Position numbers and translations under genes: made by a program. Positions 1-6,517 of a DNA stretch of 15,147 nt are shown one piece after another (position 1 is the first letter of the stretch; each line of letters opens with the position of its first letter). The notes beneath the pieces are model-generated. The model did not search any database, was not told the DNA's origin, and saw only the letters and a program-made list of their open reading frames with translations. Source of the DNA: Gallionellales bacterium UBA7399 (GTDB taxonomy: Bacteria; Pseudomonadota; Gammaproteobacteria; Burkholderiales; Gallionellaceae); NCBI GenBank assembly GCA_002470125.1, contig DKNB01000083.1, positions 1 through 15,147 of the forward strand, in the 5' to 3' direction.

Positions 1-1
1 C

Positions 2-2569
2 CAACTGGGTGGCGCGGGAATGTTAATTGGATTGGGCGGAAGTGCGGCATCTAGTATGGATACTGGCGTCAATGCTGAAGACCTGGATTTTTCTTCGGTT
101 CAGCGCGGCAATCCTGAAATGCAGCGTCGTGCACAGGAGGTAATTGATCGTTGCTGGCAAATGTGTGAGAAAAATCCCATATTATCTATACATGACGTTG
201 GTGCGGGAGGGGTTTCCAATGCTCTGCCTGAGCTTGTTCATGGTAGTAAGCGTGGCGCTCATTTTGAATTACGTGCCATTCCATCTGAAGAGAGCAAAAT
301 GTCACCAATGCAAATATGGAGCAATGAGGCACAGGAGCGCTACGTACTGGCCATTGATCCTATTCGGGCCGATGAATTTAAGGCTATGTGTGAACGGGAG
401 CGCTGCCCATTTGCGGTGGTTGGGCAGGTAATTGGTGGCGATCAATTGATTGTGCACGACGAGTTGTTTAAAAATAATGCGGTTGATATGTCCTTGTCGG
501 TTTTGCTGGGAAATCCACCTAAAATGACACGGAATGTGAGTCGGAAAATTGTAAAGCATCCCGCATTTGATTCGAGCAATATCAGTCTCTCGGATGCGAT
601 AAAACGTATACTGCGCTTACCTTCTGTGGCTGACAAAACCTTCTTAATTAGCATCGGTGATCGTACTGTCGGCGGGCTAACTACGCGTGACCAAATGGTT
701 GGGCCATGGCAAGTTCCGGTTGCGGATGTAGCAGTCACCTCGATGGGTTTTAGCACTTCGTTGGGCGAAGCATTTGCTCTGGGTGAGCGTACCCCATTGG
801 CGGTATTTAATCCACCTGCCTCTGGTCGAATGGCTGTGGGGGAGGCGGTCACCAACATTGCAGCGGCACGTATTCGGAAAATTGGTGATATTAAGCTATC
901 AGCCAACTGGATGGCTGCTGCTGGTCATCCGGGTGAGGATGTGGCACTTTTTGATACGGTGCGTGCCGTCGGTATGGAGTTGTGCCCGCAATTGGGCATT
1001 GCTATTCCCGTGGGAAAAGACTCCATGTCTATGCGTACGGTGTGGGACGAAGGCGCAGAACAAAAGTCAGTAACCGCACCATTGTCACTCATCGTGACAG
1101 CCTTTGCGCCGTGCATTGACACAAGGTCAACATTGACCCCACAACTAACAATTGACTTAAATACAACGCTATTACTAATTGATTTAGGAGAAGAAAAAAA
1201 TAGAATTGGAGGTTCTGCCCTGGCACAGGTTTACAAGCAAACAGGAAATGTTGGACCGGATTTAGATGACCCAAGCAAACTAAAAAGTTTCTTTGGTGCC
1301 ATACAGCGACTAAATGCCGAGGGCAAGCTTTTGGCATACCATGACCGCTCGGATGGCGGGGTCTTCACCACCCTGTGCGAAATGGCATTTGCGACACATG
1401 TTGGATTAACTATAAATATTGATCGATTGCGAGGCGATGAGTTAAGTATATTATTCAACGAAGAGCTTGGCGCAGTAATACAGGTGTCCAATGTGGATTT
1501 GCAGTATGTGCTGGATCTTCTGCGTAATGATGAGCTTTTAACGGTAAGTCCGATTGCCAAAATAAATACAACCAGCACCGTGGATATCGTGCGTAATGGC
1601 AAGAGCTTGTTTAGTGATACCGGAATTAATTTGAAGCGTATTTGGTCTGAGACAACTTACCAGATGCAGAGATTACGTGACAACCCAATCTGTGCACAGC
1701 AAGAGTATGACCACATCCTAGACGAGAGCGATCCGGGCTTGCATGCCAACCTTACTTACGATCCAAGCAAAAATATTATAACGCCTGCGTTGTTAAAAGC
1801 ACGTCCAGCAATCGCGATTTTGCGCGAGCAAGGTGTAAATGGTCACGTTGAGATGGCGGCAGCATTTGATCGCGCTGGATTCTCGGCGGTGGATGTGCAC
1901 ATGAGTGACATCATCGCTGGCCGTGTGAAATTAACAGGCTTCAGAGGTTTGGCTGCCTGTGGCGGGTTTTCCTATGGGGATGTATTGGGCGCCGGGGAGG
2001 GGTGGGCAAAGTCAATATTATTCAACCTTCGTGCACGCGATGAGTTTGAAAATTTCTTTAATCGTGACGATACGTTTGCCCTGGGAGTTTGCAATGGCTG
2101 CCAAATGATGAGTAACTTATATACAATCATTCCGGGTGCAGAGCATTGGGCGCAGTTTTCACGCAACCTATCTGAGCAATTTGAAGCCCGTTTTGTTATG
2201 GTTGAGGTGCAACGCTCACCCTCAATTTTGTTTGATGGTATGGCAGGAAGTTTTATGCCAATTGTGGTTGCTCATGGCGAGGGGTACGCTAGCTTCAATA
2301 ATGAGAGGCACGCAAAAATGGCACAGCGATTAATCACAATGCGCTACGTTAATAACTACGGCCAACCCACAGAAGTCTATCCACTTAATCCAAACGGATC
2401 GCCACAGGGTGTCACTGGGTTAACCACACCAAATGGGCGGTTTAGTATCATGATGCCGCATCCGGAAAGATTATTTAGGGCGATACAGCACTCTTGGTAC
2501 CCACGGGAGTGGGGGGAAAATGGGGCGTGGTTAAGAATGTTTCAAAATGCGCGAAAATGGGTTAATTAG
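2..2569 (+). CDS. purL: Phosphoribosylformylglycinamidine synthase, 3' part (5' end outside window)
   Basis: This enzyme makes formylglycinamidine ribonucleotide from FGAR, glutamine and ATP in de novo purine synthesis. About 855 residues are visible against roughly 1300 in the large single-chain proteobacterial form, so about a third is missing. The frame is already open at base 2, where the text reads QLGGAGMLIGLGGSAASSM, so the Met at 20 is internal. Family landmarks are HDVGAGGVSNALPELVHG (near 190-245), PVGKDSMSM (near 1008), and YHDRSDGG (near 1338) in the synthetase halves. The C-terminal glutamine amidotransferase domain has its nucleophile Cys in GVCNGCQM (codon 2090-2092) and the His and Glu of PHPER (2459-2461, 2465-2467). 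All catalytic residues of the visible part are intact. The gene stands alone on this strand and ends at a terminator facing the convergent ppiC. Confidence 0.98.
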   Translation, partial: QLGGAGMLIGLGGSAASSMDTGVNAEDLDFSSVQRGNPEMQRRAQEVIDRCWQMCEKNPILSIHDVGAGGVSNALPELVHGSKRGAHFELRAIPSEESKMSPMQIWSNEAQERYVLAIDPIRADEFKAMCERERCPFAVVGQVIGGDQLIVHDELFKNNAVDMSLSVLLGNPPKMTRNVSRKIVKHPAFDSSNISLSDAIKRILRLPSVADKTFLISIGDRTVGGLTTRDQMVGPWQVPVADVAVTSMGFSTSLGEAFALGERTPLAVFNPPASGRMAVGEAVTNIAAARIRKIGDIKLSANWMAAAGHPGEDVALFDTVRAVGMELCPQLGIAIPVGKDSMSMRTVWDEGAEQKSVTAPLSLIVTAFAPCIDTRSTLTPQLTIDLNTTLLLIDLGEEKNRIGGSALAQVYKQTGNVGPDLDDPSKLKSFFGAIQRLNAEGKLLAYHDRSDGGVFTTLCEMAFATHVGLTINIDRLRGDELSILFNEELGAVIQVSNVDLQYVLDLLRNDELLTVSPIAKINTTSTVDIVRNGKSLFSDTGINLKRIWSETTYQMQRLRDNPICAQQEYDHILDESDPGLHANLTYDPSKNIITPALLKARPAIAILREQGVNGHVEMAAAFDRAGFSAVDVHMSDIIAGRVKLTGFRGLAACGGFSYGDVLGAGEGWAKSILFNLRARDEFENFFNRDDTFALGVCNGCQMMSNLYTIIPGAEHWAQFSRNLSEQFEARFVMVEVQRSPSILFDGMAGSFMPIVVAHGEGYASFNNERHAKMAQRLITMRYVNNYGQPTEVYPLNPNGSPQGVTGLTTPNGRFSIMMPHPERLFRAIQHSWYPREWGENGAWLRMFQNARKWVN

Positions 2570-2589
2570 TGACCTGTAGAAATCAAAAC

Positions 2590-2615
2590 AAAAAAGCGAC
2601 CGAAGTCGCTTTTTT
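2590..2615. terminator. Bidirectional intrinsic terminator between purL and ppiC
   Basis: The 11-bp perfect stem AAAAAAGCGAC / GTCGCTTTTTT closes on a 4-base loop (2601-2604). It lies in the 63 bp between two convergent genes. Read on the plus strand, a T6 run follows the GC core and ends purL transcription. Read on the minus strand, the loop becomes C-UUCG-G, an exceptionally stable tetraloop, again followed by a U-run, and ends the ppiC transcript. One element probably serves both genes. Confidence 0.9.
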
Positions 2616-2632
2616 GTTGTCCTAGCTACGCG

Positions 2633-3418
2633 CTATTCAATTTTTGCCTTGGCGCGCATATCAACAATAGTCTTTTGTATACCCTGCTGTTGCAGGGATA
2701 GCGTGATTTTTCCTTTGAGGTCCCTGTAGGACGGGAACTTGAAGTCCCGAACGTCATCTACTTTAATTAGATGCCACCCATCTTCAACCTTTATTGGTGA
2801 GCTTACGCCCCCTTTTTTGAGATTGACGAAGGCATCTGCAAACGTGGGTATAAAGTTAGTTGGCATGACCCAACCCAGAGAGCCGCCCTTGTCTTTTGAG
2901 CCAGGGTCCAGGGAGTATTTTTTTGCTAGATCTTCAAACTTTGCACCTTTTTTTATTTGAGCGGCAATTGATTTGGCCTCGCTCTCGTCTTTGGCCAAAA
3001 TGTGACGCAAACCATACTCCTTGCTACCTGCTTCTTTTTTTAGCGCCTCGTACTCCTTTTTGATTGCATCTTCTGTGACGGGATGATTCTTGATGTGATC
3101 CTGAAGAAATGCATTGACTAAAACAGTCTGTCTGGCCAGCTCAAATTGACTAATCGTTTCTGGTTGCTTGTCATAACCGCGCTGTATCGCCTCCTGCGCC
3201 ATTATTTCGCGGTTAACCAGGTAATCTTGAGTAGATTTTCTTTGCTCTGGTGTATCTGGCTTACCCTGCAAGGCGGCAGCCTTGATAAGTAGATTTACTT
3301 GCGCCTGTGGTATAGCGACACCATTAACCACTGCCGCAGGTTTTTCTTGGGCGTAAGCCTGATTAACGGAAAGCGTAAGGCATAAACTACAGATATAAAA
3401 CTTTAGCAATCTAAACAT
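2633..3418 (-). CDS. Periplasmic parvulin-type peptidylprolyl isomerase
   Basis: This 261-residue exported foldase catalyses cis-trans isomerisation of prolyl bonds. Residues 1-23 form a signal peptide: basic start MFRLLK, hydrophobic core, and a likely cleavage after AYA before QEKP. An alpha-helical SurA/PrsA-like N-terminal region follows (about 28-130), then one rotamase domain (about 135-222) with RHILA (138-142), GGSLGW (178-183) and GWHLIKV (214-220). There is no lipobox Cys at the cleavage site, so a soluble periplasmic protein is more likely than a lipoprotein. The start is supported by an AAGGAG ribosome site (complement of 3429-3434). It is the last gene of the leftward cluster, 36 bp after bolA. 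The family assignment is firm; the choice of symbol (ppiC-like, PrsA-like) is not. Confidence 0.93.
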   Translation of the reverse strand: MFRLLKFYICSLCLTLSVNQAYAQEKPAAVVNGVAIPQAQVNLLIKAAALQGKPDTPEQRKSTQDYLVNREIMAQEAIQRGYDKQPETISQFELARQTVLVNAFLQDHIKNHPVTEDAIKKEYEALKKEAGSKEYGLRHILAKDESEAKSIAAQIKKGAKFEDLAKKYSLDPGSKDKGGSLGWVMPTNFIPTFADAFVNLKKGGVSSPIKVEDGWHLIKVDDVRDFKFPSYRDLKGKITLSLQQQGIQKTIVDMRAKAKIE

Positions 3419-3454
3419 TATTTCGATACTCCTTTAGGATTTTCAATTAACAAC

Positions 3455-3736
3455 TTAATTTAATTCTTCTGGCGTGTGCGCGACAATAGCCAGCGCATGG
3501 ATATCATGCTTCATCATTTCTCCAAGCGCAGTGTATATCATGCGATGTCGCGAGACAGTGGGCTTCCCATCAAATTGATTGGATACAATTAAAAGGTGGT
3601 AATGCCCACCACCTCCGCGGGCTCCCACATGGCCAGCATGCTTATGGCTGTCATCGACAATTTCGACTTGAGTGGGCTGCAACACCTCAAGAAGAGCGTT
3701 CATTTGGCCTATGCGATCAGCTGTGGAGCAAATCAT
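3455..3736 (-). CDS. bolA: BolA family protein
   Basis: This 93-residue protein has the BolA fold. Marks include VDDSHKHAGH (27-36), a glycine-rich turn before GHYHLLIVS, and the helix with SRHRMIYTALGEMM, whose His64 matches the conserved cluster-ligand His of BolA proteins. BolA proteins partner with monothiol glutaredoxins in Fe-S handling and also affect morphology and stress responses; the partner is not in this window. Its ATG shares four bases with the yciI stop (ATGA), and an AAGGA site lies in the yciI end, so translation is probably coupled. Length is normal. The BolA/IbaG subgroup cannot be fixed by eye. Confidence 0.92.
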   Translation of the reverse strand: MICSTADRIGQMNALLEVLQPTQVEIVDDSHKHAGHVGARGGGGHYHLLIVSNQFDGKPTVSRHRMIYTALGEMMKHDIHALAIVAHTPEELN

Positions 3737-4035
3737 GTTGGGAATATCCTTCTAAACGGCTTGATTATAACTTCTTCGTAAACTCCAGTGGTTGTATACG
3801 GATCAGCTTGTGCCCATGCCTCTGCATCACTCAAGGTATCAAATTCAGCCACTATCAAACTACCTGAAAATCCAGAGGCACCCGAATCAAATGCATCCGC
3901 AACAGGGAAGGGTCCGGCCAAAATTAGGCTACCCTTATCCTGTAGCACCTGAAGGCGTGCCACGTGCTCAGAGCGCACAGCAAGACGCTTTGTGAGGCTG
4001 TCTGGCACATCTTTGCCAACGATGGCGTAGAGCAT
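3733..4035 (-). CDS. yciI: YciI family protein
   Basis: This small cytoplasmic protein of 100 residues belongs to the YCII-related ferredoxin-like family. Visible marks are MLYAIVGKD, RSEHVARL with the conserved His24, LILAGPFP, and a C-terminal ADPY region. Family members have no settled function; the His/Asp pair suggests an enzyme. I place the start at the ATG at 4035, not the TTG one codon earlier: the ATG overlaps the yciB stop by one base (TGATG), and a GGAA-type ribosome site precedes it. It lies between yciB and bolA in the leftward operon. Confidence 0.88.
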   Translation of the reverse strand: MLYAIVGKDVPDSLTKRLAVRSEHVARLQVLQDKGSLILAGPFPVADAFDSGASGFSGSLIVAEFDTLSDAEAWAQADPYTTTGVYEEVIIKPFRRIFPT

Positions 4036-4571
4036 CAACCGTTTCCTTCGTGTGTATATTTTGTTAGCAACATAGCCTGGAACACTATGAATAGCAACAT
4101 CATGCCGGTAGTGCCAAAAATTTTAAAATTAACCCATGCGTCCGTGGAGAAATTAAAGGCAACATATAAATTGACAACACCAAGTACAGCAAAGAAGATT
4201 CCCCAGCTCAAATTAAGCTGACCCCACACCCTCACTGGCAGGATTATTTTTTCTTGTAGCAGGGTGCGCATAAGGTTTTTCTTTAAGAGCAAATTAGAGC
4301 CAATTAATATCGCCGCAAATAACCAGTACAGGATAGTGGGTTTAAATTTGATATATGTTTCATCATGAAGAGCTAGCGTCGCGCCGCCAAATATAGCGAT
4401 GATGACGAAACTCACCCAGAGCATGGTATCAACCTTGCCGTGTCGCCATTTAACCCAGATGATTTGAATGACGGTAGCGGCGATTGCGGTACCAGTGGCA
4501 ACGTAGATGTTAAATACCTTAAAGGCGATAAAAAACAACAGAACTGGGAATAGATCAAATAGCATTTTCAT
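4035..4571 (-). CDS. yciB: Inner-membrane septation/cell-envelope protein YciB (IspZ family)
   Basis: This 178-residue integral membrane protein has about five or six hydrophobic segments: LFPVLLFFIAFKV near the start, a second near 25-40, WVSFVIIAIFGGATLAL (52-68), ILYWLFAAILIGSNLLL (80-96), a segment near 123-140, and one near 154-172. The start MKMLFDLFPVLLFF and the WGQLNLSWGIFF motif are typical of YciB/IspZ. In other bacteria this protein has been linked to septation and envelope synthesis. The stop overlaps the yciI ATG (TGATG), so the two are probably coupled. No clear ribosome site precedes its own ATG. The gap to msrB is 23 bp. Confidence 0.93.
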   Translation of the reverse strand: MKMLFDLFPVLLFFIAFKVFNIYVATGTAIAATVIQIIWVKWRHGKVDTMLWVSFVIIAIFGGATLALHDETYIKFKPTILYWLFAAILIGSNLLLKKNLMRTLLQEKIILPVRVWGQLNLSWGIFFAVLGVVNLYVAFNFSTDAWVNFKIFGTTGMMLLFIVFQAMLLTKYTHEGNG

Positions 4572-4594
4572 GACGAGATATTATGCCGTGGAAA

Positions 4595-4990
4595 TTATTT
4601 TTGGTCTAGTGTTAAGGCGGCGGAGTTGATGCAATAGCGCAATCCGGTGGGCTTCGGACCATCTTTGAAGACGTGACCGAGATGGGCATCGCAACGAGCA
4701 CACAGAACCTCATCGCGCTGCATTCCGTGACTAACATCCGTTTTTACTGTAAGTCTGTCTGGCTCACAAGACTGCCAAAAGCTTGGCCAACCGCTCCCGG
4801 AGTCGTACTTTGTGTCTGAATGAAACAATGCATTGCTACAACATACGCAGCGATATAGGCCGCTGTCATTGCAATCCCAGTATACCCCAGTAAAAGCTGG
4901 TTCGGTGGCAGCCTGACGACATACGTCATACTGCTCCGAACTAAGCTCAGCGCGCCATGCCGTATCTTTTTTATACACCTTCTTGTCCAT
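4595..4990 (-). CDS. msrB: Peptide-methionine (R)-S-oxide reductase MsrB
   Basis: This 131-residue cytoplasmic enzyme reduces the R epimer of methionine sulfoxide in damaged proteins. Four zinc-binding Cys form two CxxC pairs (48/51 and 97/100). The catalytic Cys is 120 in LRYCINSAAL. KYDSGSGWPSFW (61-72) and VSHGMQR (86-92) are family signatures. The resolving Cys found in many MsrBs as SGCGWPSF is Ser here, so recycling may use another Cys (75 is close by) or thioredoxin directly. No signal peptide is seen. The gene lies 36 bp after bcp, which also repairs oxidative damage, and 23 bp before yciB. Confidence 0.96.
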   Translation of the reverse strand: MDKKVYKKDTAWRAELSSEQYDVCRQAATEPAFTGVYWDCNDSGLYRCVCCSNALFHSDTKYDSGSGWPSFWQSCEPDRLTVKTDVSHGMQRDEVLCARCDAHLGHVFKDGPKPTGLRYCINSAALTLDQK

Positions 4991-5026
4991 GATTCAGATT
5001 GAAATTATTGATTGAGCTCAGTATTG

Positions 5027-5491
5027 TTATACGGGCAGTGACTGCATAAATTGCAGCACCTCTTGAGCGTGTCCATCTGCTTTTATACCGCGCCACTCCT
5101 TAATCAAAAAACCATCGCAGTTAATTACAAAGGTGCTACGTTCGATACCCTTGATCTGCTTTCCATATAAGTTCTTTAACTTAATTACACCGAACTGATC
5201 GCATACCGCTGCCTCTGTGTCTGACAGCAGAGCAAATGGTAAAGTAAACTTGGCCTTAAAGGCCTCATGTGATTTTAGATCATCACGCGAGACGCCCACA
5301 ACCTCACAATTTATTTTTTTAAAATCTGCATACAGATCACGAAATTGCTGGCTTTCCGTAGTGCAGCCAGGGGTGTCATCTTTAGGGTAGAAATAGATGA
5401 CCAGTCGCTTGCCGCGTGTCGAAGAGAGCTTGAAAATTACCCCAGAAGTGGCAGGTATTGCAAAATCAGCAACAATTTGATTGAGTAGCAT
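5027..5491 (-). CDS. bcp: Thiol peroxidase of the Bcp/PrxQ family
   Basis: This peroxiredoxin of 154 residues reduces hydrogen peroxide and organic peroxides. The active site is YPKDDTPGCT, with peroxidatic Cys43. The resolving Cys usually five residues later in E. coli-type Bcp is absent (CTTESQ), so this is a 1-Cys-type or alternative-disulfide PrxQ; Cys62 and Cys97 remain. I chose the ATG at 5491 (MLLNQIVADFAIP), which matches the usual N-terminus and has GGAG about 10 bases upstream. A longer frame to 5545 would add 18 unlikely residues. It is the first gene of the leftward cluster, with its promoter presumably in the spacer above 5491. Confidence 0.94.
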   Translation of the reverse strand: MLLNQIVADFAIPATSGVIFKLSSTRGKRLVIYFYPKDDTPGCTTESQQFRDLYADFKKINCEVVGVSRDDLKSHEAFKAKFTLPFALLSDTEAAVCDQFGVIKLKNLYGKQIKGIERSTFVINCDGFLIKEWRGIKADGHAQEVLQFMQSLPV

Positions 5492-5876
5492 TGTGAGGAA
5501 TCTCCTAATATCGGGGCGTACCACGTTGGTGAAAACTCTGCCCAAAGTAAGTGTCTCACGAATTAATATGTGCGGGCGATGTTGTTTTTAACAAATTGAA
5601 TTTATTCAAATTAGTATAAATCATACGGCCTAAAGTTGTAGTGCCATCACTGGTGACAATGCATCAAAAAATTCGACATATCCTCTAGTTCGACCCCACC
5701 ATGCCCAGAGCCAGCGATAGTCACGCCAGATTTAAAGTTGATAACTCAGCCTGAATAATCTAGCTTTTGTAAGAATATGTTGCTATATTGAGACGAGCTG
5801 CTAATCATCATTCACTTTGGGATGACTTGATACAGCCATAAAGCGCGGTATTTTTAAACTAAATGGAGTTATAACT
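5492..5876. other. 385-bp divergent spacer between bcp and the HU gene
   Basis: No convincing gene lies here. It holds the HU promoter (5781-5789) and leader, weak promoter-like hexamers for bcp on the minus strand (TATACT as complement of 5613-5618; TTGTTA with an 18-base spacer to CATATT), and an AT-rich inverted repeat TTGAAT-tt-ATTCAA at 5596-5609 that could be an operator. On the minus strand 5647-5724 is a GTG-started 25-codon frame with protein-like composition but no ribosome site; I do not call it a gene. Confidence 0.6.
5781..5789 (+). promoter_or_regulatory. Extended -10 promoter for the HU gene
   Basis: TGC-TATATT matches an extended -10 element (TGn plus five of six TATAAT bases), about 88 bases upstream of the HU ATG. 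The -35 region near 5761-5766 is poor, which extended -10 promoters tolerate. Transcription would start near 5796 and give a leader of about 80 bases. Confidence 0.55.
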
Positions 5877-6170
5877 ATGAACAAAGCAGAACTGATTGAA
5901 GCGGTAGCCAAGTCCACAAAAAGCACTAAGGCAAGTGTTGAAGGCACCTTGAATGCTTTGATAGTCGCTATACAAGCATCCCTAGTAAAGGGTAACAATG
6001 TACAGCTGATTGGTTTTGGCACTTTCGCAGTTGAACAACGCGCTGCTCGAATTGGTCGCAACCCAGCTACAGGTAAGGAGCTGAAGATACCAGCTAAGAG
6101 AGTTACGAAATTTAAAGTTGGTAGCAAGCTAAAAGAAGCGGTTGCTGGCAAAGGTGGTAAAAAGAAATAA
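5877..6170 (+). CDS. hup: HU-family DNA-binding protein
   Basis: This 97-residue nucleoid protein bends DNA without sequence specificity and acts as a dimer. It shows the MNKAELIEAVAK start, the helical dimer core, the GFGTFAV turn (about 47-53), and the DNA-binding arm with the signature GRNPATGKELKIPA (60-73) including the intercalating Pro. The C-terminus ends in a short basic tail (GKGGKKK) beyond the usual end near residue 90. TGGAG at 5864-5868 sits 8 bases before the ATG. It is a single-gene unit with its own promoter. HU alpha and beta cannot be told apart by eye; IHF is less likely given the N-terminus. Confidence 0.95.
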   Translation: MNKAELIEAVAKSTKSTKASVEGTLNALIVAIQASLVKGNNVQLIGFGTFAVEQRAARIGRNPATGKELKIPAKRVTKFKVGSKLKEAVAGKGGKKK

Positions 6171-6181
6171 TTAGTTAGGCT

Positions 6182-6211
6182 CAGGCACACCCATAATCTT
6201 GGATGTGCCTG
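6182..6211. terminator. Hairpin after the HU gene, possible terminator
   Basis: CAGGCACA / TGTGCCTG gives 8 bp, then one mismatch and three more pairs (CCA/TGG) around a 6-base loop. It starts 12 bases after the HU stop. No T-run follows on the plus strand, so it may be a weak or factor-aided terminator, or an mRNA 3'-end stabiliser. It also lies directly after the stop of the minus-strand frame at 6215, as a shared convergent terminator would. Confidence 0.5.
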
Positions 6212-6214
6212 TGG

Positions 6215-6412
6215 CTACTTACTAAGTAAGTCAACGTATTCCGCGCCTCCCGTAGCATCCTCCCGGCTGTTGTTTTTGTAGCTCATCCAATCGTTGAGAT
6301 AACCATCGCGTTGTTGGCAATTCACGTCTTTATTGTGAAGGTGATTAATTGCAGCTTTTAACAGATGGCCATGATTTAGCGATATAATTGCGGATTGTAG
6401 TTCAAGCGCTGG
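6215..6412 (-). pseudogene. Possible remnant of a small protein gene, minus strand
   Basis: A 65-codon stop-free frame ends in TAG at 6215-6217. Its composition looks like a real soluble protein: it includes NHGHLLKAAINHLHNKD, then RDGYLNDWMSYKNN, and ends GGAEYVDLLSK. No good start lies in frame (only a late ATG in DWMSY, or the GTG at 6325), and a TAG at 6413-6415 closes it upstream. A different frame starts with ATG at 6450 and runs into this stretch before stopping at 6376-6378. One inserted base between about 6378 and 6412 would join the two into a 78-residue product, so a frameshift in a formerly intact gene is possible. I do not recognise the family. A chance open frame remains quite possible. 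Confidence 0.3.
6358..6388 (+). promoter_or_regulatory. Candidate upstream promoter for lepA
   Basis: TTAACA (6358-6363) and a perfect TATAAT (6383-6388) are spaced by 19 bases, slightly long for sigma-70. It would give a lepA leader of about 120 bases containing a small AGCG/CGCT hairpin. Confidence 0.35.
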
Positions 6413-6468
6413 CTAACGCTGCGTGCGCATAGTTTTCTACATATATCCATCTAAATCATTTACTTATT

Positions 6469-6474
6469 TATAAT
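6469..6474 (+). promoter_or_regulatory. Candidate proximal lepA promoter (-10 element)
   Basis: A perfect TATAAT lies 43 bases before the lepA ATG; the -35 region (about 6446-6451) is a poor match. Transcription would start near 6481 in an A/T-rich leader. lepA has no strong Shine-Dalgarno sequence. Confidence 0.4.
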
Positions 6475-6517
6475 AAGTGCAACCAAATTAAGATAATCAG
6501 AAATAGTAAACATATAG

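Larger units (their letters stand above)
6171..6517. other. 347-bp spacer between the HU gene and lepA
   Basis: It contains a GC-rich hairpin (6182-6211) just after HU, a minus-strand open frame that may be a decayed gene (6215-6412), a TATAAT at 6383-6388 with TTAACA upstream, and a second TATAAT at 6469-6474 near lepA. No tRNA or other known RNA gene is recognised. Confidence 0.7.

Noticed and set aside
442..906. 154-codon minus-strand open frame within purL
   Set aside because: It is a shadow of the conserved purL frame; no ribosome site or domain is seen.
4036..4038. TTG as the yciI start, one codon before the ATG
   Set aside because: The ATG at 4035 forms a TGATG overlap with the yciB stop and fits the family N-terminus.
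5492..5545. N-terminal extension of bcp to an ATG at 5545
   Set aside because: It would add 18 residues absent from the family, and the internal ATG at 5491 has the ribosome site and the usual N-terminus.
5688..5701. GTTCGACCCCACCA resembles the T-loop and 3' end of a tRNA or tmRNA
   Set aside because: The bases around the TTCGA loop do not form a 5-bp T stem, and no acceptor, D or anticodon arm can be drawn upstream.
6218..6230. Palindrome CTTACT-A-AGTAAG
   Set aside because: It is short and lies within the last codons of the candidate minus-strand frame; nothing else supports an operator or attachment site.
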